DNA of 64,000 bases, taken from the NCBI RefSeq assembly GCF_030123245.1, contig NZ_CP126101.1, positions 1,176,501-1,240,500 of the forward strand, given 5' to 3'. The notes below the pieces were generated by a model that was given only the letters and a program-made list of their open reading frames with translations, had not been told where the DNA came from and ran no database searches. The DNA comes from Lysinibacillus pakistanensis. GTDB taxonomy: Bacteria; Bacillota; Bacilli; Bacillales_A; Planococcaceae. Shown here one piece after another: positions 28,638 through 36,974 of the stretch. The position numbers and the translations under genes were made by a program. The first letter of the stretch is position 1. Every line of letters begins with the position of its first letter.

Positions 28638-29399
28638 ATGTTTAAAAATGTTATTGTAAAAAATCCAGGTAATAGTTTTGTAAACGGTTTAACAACAAGT
28701 GATCTAGGAAAACCAGTATTGGAGAAATTATTTGAACAACATGAAAAGTATGTGGCAGCGTTAAAAACATGTGGTGTAGAGGTAACTCAACTTCCTGCAA
28801 ACGAGGCATTTCCAGATTCAACATTTGTAGAAGACACTGCTGTTTTAACATCTGAGTTTGCGATTATTTCAAATCCAGGTGCAGAGGCTCGCAATCGTGA
28901 AATAGAAGATATTGAACCAGCAGTAAAAAAATTCTATGAGAAAATATATTATATTGAAGGTCCTGGAACGCTTGATGGTGGAGATGTGCTACAGGCTGAA
29001 AAGAAATTTTATGTTGGTATTTCGGACAGAACAAATGAAGAGGGAGCAAGACAATTTAAAGAAATAGTTGAAAAAGAGGGCTATGAGGCAACGATTATCC
29101 CATTAAAAGAATTCTTCCATTTAAAAACAGGGATTGCCTATGTGGGTCAAAATCGCATGGTTCTTGCAGGTGAGTTTATCGATCATCCGGCATTTGCCTC
29201 CTATGAAAAAATTATTATTCCAAAGGAACACGAGTATTCAGCAAACTGTATTCAAGTTAATGATTATGTGATTATACCAGCCGGGTACCCAGAAACTAAC
29301 CGTAAGCTAAATGATTTGGGCTATCAAACAATTGAGCTTGAGATGTCTGAATTCAGAAAACATGATGGTGGGTTAAGCTGTTTATCGTTACGTTTTTAA
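28638..29399 (+). CDS. ddaH: N(G),N(G)-dimethylarginine dimethylaminohydrolase
   Basis: About 253 aa, the length of bacterial DDAH. Signature blocks are FPDSTFVEDTAV, GTLDGGDVL, FFHLKTGIAYV (catalytic His), ANCIQVNDYVIIPAGYPET and the terminal GGLSCLSLRF with the nucleophilic Cys. It should hydrolyse asymmetric dimethylarginine or monomethylarginine to citrulline. AAGGAG lies 8 nt before ATG 28638 (the ATG just before is also possible). It is the second gene of the island operon; a strong hairpin follows at 29413-29449. Confidence 0.9.
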   Translation: MFKNVIVKNPGNSFVNGLTTSDLGKPVLEKLFEQHEKYVAALKTCGVEVTQLPANEAFPDSTFVEDTAVLTSEFAIISNPGAEARNREIEDIEPAVKKFYEKIYYIEGPGTLDGGDVLQAEKKFYVGISDRTNEEGARQFKEIVEKEGYEATIIPLKEFFHLKTGIAYVGQNRMVLAGEFIDHPAFASYEKIIIPKEHEYSANCIQVNDYVIIPAGYPETNRKLNDLGYQTIELEMSEFRKHDGGLSCLSLRF

Positions 29400-29412
29400 T
29401 CAAATGTACAAC

Positions 29413-29449
29413 TACCCAATCAATTTATATGGAATAAATTGATTGGGTA
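29413..29449 (+). terminator. Hairpin after ddaH
   Basis: TACCCAATCAATTTAT (29413-29428) pairs perfectly with ATAAATTGATTGGGTA (29434-29449), followed by CTTTAATACTT. The U tract is interrupted, so it may only partly separate ddaH from the permease. Confidence 0.6.
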
Positions 29450-29520
29450 CTTTAATACTTAAGATATCAGAATATTCACCTTAATTTAGCGAGCATACAA
29501 ACGCCTAGTAAATCAAGAAA

Positions 29521-29609
29521 AACCCTGGCGAATGTCAATGGTTTTTGAAGAGGAGCTTTTCGAGTGAGCTCGAAAAAATACGGACGCAATTACACTAGGG
29601 CGTAATTGA
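29521..29609 (+). repeat. Structured intergenic repeat, copy C (before the permease)
   Basis: AACCCTGGCGAATGTCAATGG is followed by the hairpin TTTTCGAG (29557-29564) / CTCGAAAA (29569-29576). CGGACG comes next, then the end hairpin CAATTAC (29587-29593) / GTAATTG (29602-29608). The middle stem has a sequence unrelated to copies B/H but the same place and complementarity. No 5' hairpin directly precedes it. Confidence 0.7.
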
Positions 29610-29645
29610 ATTAATTTGGGGACATATGGAAAGTGGGGATGGAAT

Positions 29646-31064
29646 GTGAATAAAGGAGAACAACTTTTAAACCGATCAATGAAAAGCCGTCATTTATTGA
29701 TGCTATCACTTGGAGGCGTTATTGGGACGGGGTTATTCTTAAATGTTGGCTATACAATCAATCAGGCAGGTCCCGGGGGAGCTTTAATTGGGTATTTATT
29801 TGGTGGATTAATATTATATATGGTTATGAATTGTCTTGGAGAATTAGCTGTTTATATGCCTGTAACAGGATCTTTCCAAACCTATGCAACACGTTTTATC
29901 AGTCCATCAGCTGGTTTCTCATTAGGATGGATGTACTTTGTAGGTTCAGCAGCAACAGCAGGAGTCGAATTTACAGCTGCAGGGATTTTGATGCAGCATT
30001 GGTTTCCAAATGTGCCGATTTGGATCTGGTGTGCAGTTTTTATGGTTCTACTCTTTATCTTAAATGCATTAACAACAAAGGGTTTTGCAGAAGCAGAGTT
30101 CTGGTTTGCGAGTATTAAAGTCATTGCAGTAATAGCATTTATTATTATTGGGGGTGCTGCCATTTTTGGTTTGATTCCATTAGCTGATCGCCCTACACCA
30201 CATTTTACGAATTTAGCACCTTCTGGGTTATTCCCGGCAGGAATTAGTATTATCTTTGTCACGATGATGAATGTTATCTTTTCTTATCAGGGATCGGAGC
30301 TTGTTGGTATTGCTGCTGGGGAAACAGAGAGTCCAGAAAAAAACATTCCACGAGCAATACGGACAATTCTTTTTAGAATCATTGTTTTCTATATTGCCTC
30401 TATTATTGTATTGTCTGCTATATTCCCTTCTTCTGAGCTGGGCTTATTAGAAAGTCCTTTTGTAACGTTAATGAATTTAGCTGGGGTTCCATATGCTGCT
30501 GGCATTATGAATTTTGTTATTTTAACGGCTATTTTATCAGTAGGGAATTCATGCTTATATGCATCAACACGCTTGCTATGGTCGATGTCTAAAGAGGGAA
30601 TGGCTCCGAAACTATTTGGACGTCTCACTAAAAACAAAGTGCCATTGAATGCATTGATTTTTACAATGCTTTTCTCATTGCTCTCCCTCTTAACAAGTGT
30701 AATGGAAGCAGATGCAGTATTTGTTTTACTCATGTCTATTGCAGGAATATCCGTTACGATTTCTTGGATGGGAATATGTGCCTCTCAATTGATGTTCCGC
30801 TATCGTTATGTAAAGGCTGGAGGGAATGTAGCTGACTTAAAATTTAAAACGCCATTTTATCCATTAATCCCAGTTTTTTGTATGAGCTTTTGCGTGATAA
30901 TCCTTGCCTTTTTAGCTTTCGATCCAACGCAAAGAATTGGACTACTATATGGTATTGGATTCTTTATCGCATGCATGATTTTCTACAAGATTAAATTGAG
31001 TAAAACGAATACAGTTTCTTCTGAACTGGAAATAACAGAACAGGAATCACTAGATAGACAATGA
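29646..31064 (+). CDS. Amino-acid permease (APC superfamily)
   Basis: About 472 aa with around 12 hydrophobic segments. The first carries LLMLSLGGVIGTGLFL, the family substrate/Na-H site region; PGGALIGYLFGGL and ELAVYMPVTGSF follow. ATRLLWSMSKEGMAPKLFGRL is in the loop before helix 9, as in RocE, GabP and lysine permeases. It should import a cationic or related amino acid, here probably arginine or a methylarginine by context (inference). GTG 29646 lies 7 nt after GGGG; upstream in-frame codons are less likely. Confidence 0.87.
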   Translation: MNKGEQLLNRSMKSRHLLMLSLGGVIGTGLFLNVGYTINQAGPGGALIGYLFGGLILYMVMNCLGELAVYMPVTGSFQTYATRFISPSAGFSLGWMYFVGSAATAGVEFTAAGILMQHWFPNVPIWIWCAVFMVLLFILNALTTKGFAEAEFWFASIKVIAVIAFIIIGGAAIFGLIPLADRPTPHFTNLAPSGLFPAGISIIFVTMMNVIFSYQGSELVGIAAGETESPEKNIPRAIRTILFRIIVFYIASIIVLSAIFPSSELGLLESPFVTLMNLAGVPYAAGIMNFVILTAILSVGNSCLYASTRLLWSMSKEGMAPKLFGRLTKNKVPLNALIFTMLFSLLSLLTSVMEADAVFVLLMSIAGISVTISWMGICASQLMFRYRYVKAGGNVADLKFKTPFYPLIPVFCMSFCVIILAFLAFDPTQRIGLLYGIGFFIACMIFYKIKLSKTNTVSSELEITEQESLDRQ

Positions 31065-31105
31065 AATGCATTCGATCTTGAGTATCGAATAAAGGAGACT
31101 TTTTT

Positions 31106-32710
31106 ATGGAAAATTATTTTTGGGATTCACCTGAAAAATTAAAAGCATTGTTATGTGAAATTGTTAGCTGGGAAAGTAGGACATTAACGATAGGTGAGAA
31201 TGAGTTTGCTTATAAATTAAAAAATATATTGCAAACGCTTTCTTATTTTCAAGATAATCCGCAATTCATTGAGCTGCATGATGCTGGACTTGGGCGAAAT
31301 GCTGTAACAGCCTTGTATAAGCATCCAACCGCGACAGAGACAGTGGTGTTAATTAGTCATTTTGATACTGTCCATACAGAGGAGTATGGAGAGCTTGAAC
31401 CTTTTGCCTTTTATCCAGAAGAATTAACGAAAAAGTTGATGGAGCCAAAATACAAAAAGGATTTACCCGAAGCCGCAAGAATTGATTTAGAATCTGGTAA
31501 TTATCTATTTGGCCGTGGAACAATGGATATGAAAATGGGACTTGCCTTGCATATGCAATTAATCGAAAAAGCAAGCATTGAACAATGGCCCATTAATTTA
31601 ATTTTAACGGCTGTACCTGATGAAGAAGTGAATTCAGCGGGAATGAGAGCTGCAGTGGTGGAGTTAGTCAGACTTCGTGAACAATATGGGTTATCTTATA
31701 AACTATTTTTAAACAGTGAGCCTTCATTTTCACAGGGACCTGCTGATATAAATGAATATATCTATTCAGGAACTATCGGTAAAATTATGCCTGCCGCCTT
31801 ATTCTATGGGAAAGAGACACATGTAGGAGAGCCGTTAAAAGGGATGACCGCAAACTTTATTGCTTCTTATATGACACAGCATATGGAGTGGAATCCAATA
31901 TTCCGTGAAACAGATCTTGGTGAGAGTACACCATTACCGGTGTCCTTACAATTAAAGGATTTGAAAATGGAGTATTCCACACAAACGCCATATCGCGCAG
32001 CCGCTCTTTACAATGTGTTCCTATTAAAGCGAACTGCATCTGAAGTAATGGAAATTTTTGAGCAAGTAGCTTTAGAGGCTATGATGGCTTGTAATCAGTC
32101 CTATAAACAAATGTGTGAGCGAGAAAAGGTTCAGGGTGTTGGAAAGGTAAAAGTCCTCCGCTATGAGGCGCTTTTGGAGCACGCGATTCATAAATTAGGC
32201 ACTGAGGAAGTGGCATCCATCAAACGTCAGGTTCTAGAAAACAGTGTATGGGATGATCGTGAAAAATCCATCCGAATAGTGGATCAACTGATGATTCGTT
32301 GCCAAGAACTAACGCCAGCAACCGTATTATTGTATGCGCCACCTTACTATCCAGCCATCAATTCATCGAATCATCCATTAGTTATTCAATTGATTGAATT
32401 GATGAAAAAAACAGCCAAAACATTTGATATTGAGGTTGAACAAATTCATTATTTTAATGGTATTTGTGATTTAAGCTATGTGAATTATTCAGATGCTTCA
32501 AATGGATGGACCGCTTTTGAGCACAACACACCTGTATATGGCGATACGTATAGTATTCCGTTTGATGCTATGTCAGCCTTACAAGGTCCTGTTCTGAATG
32601 TTGGCCCATTTGGAAAGGATGCCCACCAAAAAACAGAAAGATTACAAGTGGACAGTGCTTTTAAGGAAATGCCTGTAATGCTAGACACGCTTATTAAGAG
32701 TTTATTTTAA
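31106..32710 (+). CDS. rocB: RocB-like M20 family hydrolase
   Basis: This 534-aa protein resembles the arginine-utilisation protein RocB of B. subtilis (peptidase M20 fold, chemistry not settled). Metal-site motifs are LISHFDTVHT, FGRGTMDMKMGLALHM and AVPDEEVNSAGMRAA; LNSEPSF follows. It ends with GPFGKDAHQKTERL. AAAGGAG lies before the ATG, and it follows the permease by 41 bp, so it is in the same operon. Whether it cleaves an arginine derivative is inference. Confidence 0.85.
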   Translation: MENYFWDSPEKLKALLCEIVSWESRTLTIGENEFAYKLKNILQTLSYFQDNPQFIELHDAGLGRNAVTALYKHPTATETVVLISHFDTVHTEEYGELEPFAFYPEELTKKLMEPKYKKDLPEAARIDLESGNYLFGRGTMDMKMGLALHMQLIEKASIEQWPINLILTAVPDEEVNSAGMRAAVVELVRLREQYGLSYKLFLNSEPSFSQGPADINEYIYSGTIGKIMPAALFYGKETHVGEPLKGMTANFIASYMTQHMEWNPIFRETDLGESTPLPVSLQLKDLKMEYSTQTPYRAAALYNVFLLKRTASEVMEIFEQVALEAMMACNQSYKQMCEREKVQGVGKVKVLRYEALLEHAIHKLGTEEVASIKRQVLENSVWDDREKSIRIVDQLMIRCQELTPATVLLYAPPYYPAINSSNHPLVIQLIELMKKTAKTFDIEVEQIHYFNGICDLSYVNYSDASNGWTAFEHNTPVYGDTYSIPFDAMSALQGPVLNVGPFGKDAHQKTERLQVDSAFKEMPVMLDTLIKSLF

Positions 32711-32725
32711 TAGTGAAAGATTTGA

Positions 32726-32765
32726 AGAAAGCTGATGCTAAAAAGTATCAGCTTTTTCTTTTTTA
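32726..32765 (+). terminator. Rho-independent terminator of the arginine-utilisation operon
   Basis: AAAGCTGAT (32728-32736) pairs with ATCAGCTTT (32747-32755), followed by TTCTTTTTT. Confidence 0.88.
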
Positions 32766-32805
32766 TTTTTAAGCGATTGTAATTGTAGTCTGTTGAATAT
32801 TTTAG

Positions 32806-32955
32806 AAAAGTGAAAGTAGAATAGCAGAAAATTTATCTTATGTTCGGATACATGAATTAACTTTAGATGATGCAGTGGGAAGATTTCAAAGGTTTCTTGA
32901 TACTGATGTCACCAATGAATATATTCACAAACTAAAAATGAAATCAGAAAAGTAA
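32806..32955 (+). pseudogene. Possible gene remnant (about 49 codons, no start)
   Basis: An open frame reads ...RIAENLSYVRIHELTLDD and AVGRFQRFLDTDVTNEYI, ending KMKSEK and TAA. It begins after an in-frame TAG (32803-32805) and has no usable early start or ribosome site. The composition looks protein-like (amphipathic helix). I do not recognise the family. It may be the end of a gene lost when the island formed. Confidence 0.3.
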
Positions 32956-33081
32956 TGTATTTTGGAGCTATGCTATTTCTAATTTTTTTCAATATTTTTA
33001 AGGAGATTACTTGTATTTTAAATTATTTAGACGATAAATATAGGAAATATTATTTACTAAATTGCAATAGGAGCGGACAGT

Positions 33082-34281
33082 ATGGAAAATCAAGAAAAAC
33101 TTGCTCTCGCTATAAGTAAAGAAATGATTTATTTTAATGTAAAGCGTATGCGAACAGTGGCATGGTCATTAATGTATGTATCAGCCGTCATTACAATCAT
33201 ACATTATGGTGAGGTTTTCTTTTCAAAAACAGAGCAAGTGATGGTGCCAGCTTATATTGCGATTCATACTATTTTGTTTTATATTGATTTGGCAGTTCTA
33301 TTGCTTATTAAAGAAAAAAAATTACATGTTACATTCTTGAACATGCGCAAATATGAAATGGTTTTACTTATGTATATTTATATAGTGTTATTGTTAATTA
33401 CAATTATCACTGTAATGGATGTATATTATTTTAAACATGCTGCTCTATATGAAGTGCTGTTTTTAATTATTTGTACGGTTTTCGCTATTTCTTTTCGTAA
33501 GATATATCCATTAATTGTAGTAACTGCACTAGCAATTTTTATCAGTGCTTACTTGGGTAATGGAATATCGGGCGAAAGTATCAAGGTTTTCCTACCGTTG
33601 TCTCTCATTCTTCCGATAGGGTTCGTTATTCAGTATCATACCTACAAGATTCAGAAGCAATTCATCACACAACATATTTTGTTGGGGGAAGAAATGACAA
33701 AATCCAAGCAATTATCAAAATTATTAGTTGAAAAAAATAATGAGCTGTTAGAGCAAGCCCTCCGTGATTCGTTGACAAATCTTCCTAATCGACGAGCTTT
33801 TAATAATAAGCTGGTGCAAATTGGGCAACAGCTTCATAAAGCTAAAAACCTAACAGTGATGATGATTGATATTGATTTCTTTAAAAATTTCAATGATCAT
33901 TATGGTCATTTACAAGGTGATGAGGCATTAATTAAGGTTGCTGCTCTACTAGATGAAATTGCTGAAAAGTATAATGCATTTGCTGCACGATGGGGAGGCG
34001 AAGAGTTTATAATTGTTAGCCAACACGCATCCAAATTTGCGGAGCATGTTTGTGAGGAAATTTTAGAGGAAGTCCGTAGTTTAAACATTCGTCATGAGCA
34101 TTCAAAAATAGCTGACATTGTAACAGTTAGCATCGGGATGTGTCACGCCAAAATTTCAACAATTGAACAATTAGAGAAGTGTTGTGAATTGGCTGATCAA
34201 GCATTATATAAAGCCAAAGAAAAAGGACGTAACAATTTTTATCTTCATTCAGCAGAAGACTTCCACCTCTACAGATGGTGA
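33082..34281 (+). CDS. Membrane-bound diguanylate cyclase (GGDEF)
   Basis: This 399-aa protein has about six hydrophobic segments in residues 20-200 (sensor part) and a short coiled coil (EEMTKSKQLSKLLVEKNNEL). The GGDEF domain contains DSLTNLPNRRAF, MIDIDFFKNFNDHYGH and the active-site RWGGEEF. It should make c-di-GMP from two GTP. The inhibitory I-site RxxD is absent: KYNA stands there. The last 13 codons and the stop (from 34241) lie inside repeat copy D. Ribosome site AGGAG lies about 7 nt before the ATG. Confidence 0.9.
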   Translation: MENQEKLALAISKEMIYFNVKRMRTVAWSLMYVSAVITIIHYGEVFFSKTEQVMVPAYIAIHTILFYIDLAVLLLIKEKKLHVTFLNMRKYEMVLLMYIYIVLLLITIITVMDVYYFKHAALYEVLFLIICTVFAISFRKIYPLIVVTALAIFISAYLGNGISGESIKVFLPLSLILPIGFVIQYHTYKIQKQFITQHILLGEEMTKSKQLSKLLVEKNNELLEQALRDSLTNLPNRRAFNNKLVQIGQQLHKAKNLTVMMIDIDFFKNFNDHYGHLQGDEALIKVAALLDEIAEKYNAFAARWGGEEFIIVSQHASKFAEHVCEEILEEVRSLNIRHEHSKIADIVTVSIGMCHAKISTIEQLEKCCELADQALYKAKEKGRNNFYLHSAEDFHLYRW

Positions 34282-34440
34282 GATGAATGTGGTTTTGGTT
34301 CCTTTTCAGTGGATGTCCAAACACCTACTGAAATAGAAGAACTCAGGCTAAGAACTTCACTTCCTGTGAAAACGCCTAAGTGACCAACCTCACATTTTGG
34401 CCCAAAGCCTCTGAACGCAATTACGCCAAGGCGAAATTGA
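34241..34440 (+). repeat. Structured intergenic repeat, copy D (end of the GGDEF gene, before yloU)
   Basis: It starts ATCTTCATTCAGCAGAAGAC inside the GGDEF coding sequence, then CCACCTCTACAG, AGATGAATG, GGTTTTGGTTCCTTTTCAGTGG and CACCTACTGAA, matching copies B and H. The 3' arm of the outer stem is decayed. A GGCTAAG...CGCCTAAGTGACC stretch resembles the inserted module of copies A and E. AAAGCCTCTG is then joined directly to the end hairpin CAATTACGCC/GGCGAAATTG (34418-34439). The rest of the gap to yloU carries its promoter. Confidence 0.8.
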
Positions 34441-34529
34441 TAGCAAAATGAAATATTCGATGAAGGAGTATTTTATCCTATATAATGCCAGCGAAACGTT
34501 GATACAGAGCGTTTTCATGCCTTCTTAGG

Positions 34530-34559
34530 TTGCTTATTGTATAACGAAAGTGTTACAAT
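34530..34559 (+). promoter_or_regulatory. Promoter of yloU-fakA
   Basis: TTGCTT (34530-34535), 18 bp, TACAAT (34554-34559) preceded by TG one base upstream (extended -10). Confidence 0.6.
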
Positions 34560-34594
34560 ATAGTTTAGTCAAAAAGAGCCAAGGGGGCATTTCT

Positions 34595-34957
34595 ATGTCA
34601 ATTGAATTAAACAATGAATTCGGCCAAATTGATATTTCAACAGATGTACTTGCACAAATTGCTGGTGGCGCTGCTGTAGAATGCTACGGTATTGTTGGCA
34701 TGGCATCTAAACATCAAATTCGTGATGGTCTAACTGATATTTTACGTAAAGAAAACTTTGCAAAAGGTGTTGTTATTCGACAGCAGAACGACGATTTACA
34801 TATTGATATGTACATTATTGTTAGTTATGGTACGAAAATTTCGGAAGTGGCTTACCAAGTACAGTCGAAAGTGAAATATACAGTGGATAAAACGTTAGGT
34901 ATGAGCGTAAAATCTGTCAATATTTTTGTGCAGGGCGTTCGTGTAGCGAATGATTAA
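34595..34957 (+). CDS. yloU: Asp23/Gls24 family envelope protein YloU
   Basis: This 120-aa small protein of the Asp23 (DUF322) family has IAGGAAVECYGIVGMAS, DLHIDMYIIVSYGTKI and VKSVNIFVQGVRV. Family members are linked to alkaline or envelope stress; the precise role of YloU is not settled. ATG 34595 follows GGGGG by 7 nt. It precedes fakA by 18 bp, as in B. subtilis. Confidence 0.92.
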   Translation: MSIELNNEFGQIDISTDVLAQIAGGAAVECYGIVGMASKHQIRDGLTDILRKENFAKGVVIRQQNDDLHIDMYIIVSYGTKISEVAYQVQSKVKYTVDKTLGMSVKSVNIFVQGVRVAND

Positions 34958-34975
34958 GAGGAGGAACTAAATCGA

Positions 34976-36625
34976 ATGCAGTCTTTAGACGGAATAAAGT
35001 TTGCGGAAATGGTGCAAATGGGTGCTCATCACCTATTCCAAAATGCAAATTATGTTGATTCATTAAATGTATTTCCGGTGCCAGATGGCGATACCGGAAC
35101 AAATATGAACTTATCGATGACATCTGGTGCCAAGGAAACAGAGCATTCTGCCTCAGAACATATTGGAAAAACAGCACAGGCTTTGTCAAAAGGTTTACTT
35201 ATGGGAGCGCGTGGTAATTCTGGTGTTATTCTATCTCAGTTATTTAGAGGCTTTGGGAAGTTTATCGAAAAAGAGGCGGCAATTGACGCTAAGGGGTTTG
35301 CAGGTGCTTTCCAAGCTGGCGTAGATACAGCTTACAAAGCAGTCATGAAACCTGTTGAAGGTACGATTTTAACAGTTGCTCGTGAAGCGGCAAAAAAAGG
35401 CGTTGAAGTGGCTGAAACTGAAAACGATATCATTGCGGTGATGGAGGCATTTACAGCGGAAGCAAAAGCATCATTAGAACGTACACCTGAGTTACTACCA
35501 GTTCTTAAAGAAGTAGGTGTTGTTGATAGTGGTGGTCAAGGTCTTTTATTTGTGTATGAAGGATTTTTAGCTTCCTTGAAAGGTGAACCATTACCAGAGA
35601 AAAATGAAGCAACATTAGATGATTTAATCAATGCAGAACATCATAGGGCACAGGATTTCATGAATACAGCGGACATTGAATTCGGTTACTGTACGGAAAT
35701 TATGGTCCGCTTTGAGGAAGGCAAAGAGCCTTTTAGTGAAGAACAATTTAGAAATGAGCTAAACCCATTAGGTGATTCTTTGTTGGTGATTTCAGATGAT
35801 GAAATTGCGAAAGTGCATATCCATTCTGAGCAGCCAGGTGCTGTTTTAGCAATGGGGCAAAAATATGGCAGTCTTATTAAAATTAAGGTTGACAATATGC
35901 GTGAACAGCATTCTGCTATTGTTGGTGAGGATCATAGAGCAACAACTCCTGTTAAAAAGGCTGAGAAACATCCATATGCTATTGTAACTATTGCAATGGG
36001 TGAGGGCGTGGCTGAATTACTTCGTTCAATCGGTGCATCCTACGTCATCGAAGGTGGTCAAACAATGAACCCTTCAACTGAGGATATCGTGAAAGCTGTG
36101 CAAGAAATTGGTGCTGAAAAAGTGTTAATTTTACCAAATAACAAAAATATTGTCATGGCGGCAGAACAAGCAGTTGAGCTTCTAGATATTGAAGCGGCAG
36201 TAGTACCTACTAAAACTATTCCTCAAGGGATGGCAGCTATTTTATCGTTCAATCCAGAAGCAACAGTTGACATAAACCAAAAAGCAATGACAGAAGCGTT
36301 TGCTAACGTAAAAACTGGTCAAGTAACTTATGCAGTGCGTGATACATCTATAGATGGCATCCAAATTCATAAGGACGATTTCATGGCTCTTGCGGAAGGA
36401 AAAATTGTGTTATCTACACCAGCATTAAAAGATGCAGCTGAAAAGGTAATTACCGATTTAGTGGATGAAAATGCTGAAATTGTTACAGTTATTTACGGTG
36501 AAGATACATCGGAAGAAAATGCCTCAGAATTAGTGAAGTTTATTGAAGAGAACTATCCAGAAGTAGAAATTGAGTTATTTAATGGTAAACAAGCATTATA
36601 TCCATATATTATTTCGGTAGAATAA
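34976..36625 (+). CDS. fakA: Fatty acid kinase catalytic subunit FakA (YloV)
   Basis: This 549-aa protein has an N-terminal DhaL (dihydroxyacetone-kinase L) domain with metal-binding FPVPDGDTGTNMNLSM, GARGNSGVILSQ and VDSGGQGLLFVYEG. A middle linker and a C-terminal DegV-like region (about 330-549; EGGQTMNPSTEDI, LPNNKNIVMAAEQA) follow. FakA phosphorylates exogenous fatty acids bound to FakB. GAGGAGG precedes the ATG. A terminator follows. Confidence 0.93.
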   Translation: MQSLDGIKFAEMVQMGAHHLFQNANYVDSLNVFPVPDGDTGTNMNLSMTSGAKETEHSASEHIGKTAQALSKGLLMGARGNSGVILSQLFRGFGKFIEKEAAIDAKGFAGAFQAGVDTAYKAVMKPVEGTILTVAREAAKKGVEVAETENDIIAVMEAFTAEAKASLERTPELLPVLKEVGVVDSGGQGLLFVYEGFLASLKGEPLPEKNEATLDDLINAEHHRAQDFMNTADIEFGYCTEIMVRFEEGKEPFSEEQFRNELNPLGDSLLVISDDEIAKVHIHSEQPGAVLAMGQKYGSLIKIKVDNMREQHSAIVGEDHRATTPVKKAEKHPYAIVTIAMGEGVAELLRSIGASYVIEGGQTMNPSTEDIVKAVQEIGAEKVLILPNNKNIVMAAEQAVELLDIEAAVVPTKTIPQGMAAILSFNPEATVDINQKAMTEAFANVKTGQVTYAVRDTSIDGIQIHKDDFMALAEGKIVLSTPALKDAAEKVITDLVDENAEIVTVIYGEDTSEENASELVKFIEENYPEVEIELFNGKQALYPYIISVE

Positions 36626-36652
36626 TTTAATGCCTACTTAGTAAATAAATAG

Positions 36653-36690
36653 ACAAAGCAGTGCACAGTTTGTGTACTGCTTTTGTTTAT
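36653..36690 (+). terminator. Rho-independent terminator of fakA
   Basis: AAAGCAGTGCACA (36655-36667) pairs with TGTGTACTGCTTT (one G-U pair), followed by TGTTT. Confidence 0.8.
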
Positions 36691-36772
36691 GCTATAAGGA
36701 GAATAGAAGATAATTACTGAATTGCAATGCCAAAATAAACAATTCACTGTACGTATCTAGAGGACGATAAAA

Positions 36773-36868
36773 TTGGAAATACTGGAATATGAGCCTTTAA
36801 GAGCTACTGTATATAGAGAGTGGACAAAAAATAACAATATTCTCATCGTGGAAATTATAGTCGTGTAA
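36773..36868 (+). CDS. Possible 31-aa ORF upstream of sdaAB
   Basis: TTG start 9 nt after GAGG; the product reads MEILEYEPLRATVYREWT and then KNNNILIVEIIVV. It is short and I do not recognise it. It could be a degraded gene or chance. The rest of 36691-36974 holds the sdaAB promoter. Confidence 0.2.
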   Translation: MEILEYEPLRATVYREWTKNNNILIVEIIVV

Positions 36869-36880
36869 ATTTTCTGAAAG

Positions 36881-36909
36881 TTGATAAATTATTGCTTTAC
36901 TTTTATAGT
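36881..36909 (+). promoter_or_regulatory. Promoter of sdaAB-sdaAA
   Basis: TTGATA (36881-36886), 17-bp spacer, TATAGT (36904-36909), 65 bp before the sdaAB start. Confidence 0.6.
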
Positions 36910-36974
36910 TACTATCAAGCATGATATAAGTAAATGTAAATATTATTATATGGATAGAATAGAGGGGTGTTTGA

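Noticed and set aside
34241..34330. IS200/IS605 end or stand-alone guide-RNA scaffold
   Set aside because: The ACTCCCACCTCTACAG hairpin recalls such ends, but no TnpA or TnpB gene is in the window and the covarying arms do not fit a recent transposon copy; left open only as a possible origin.
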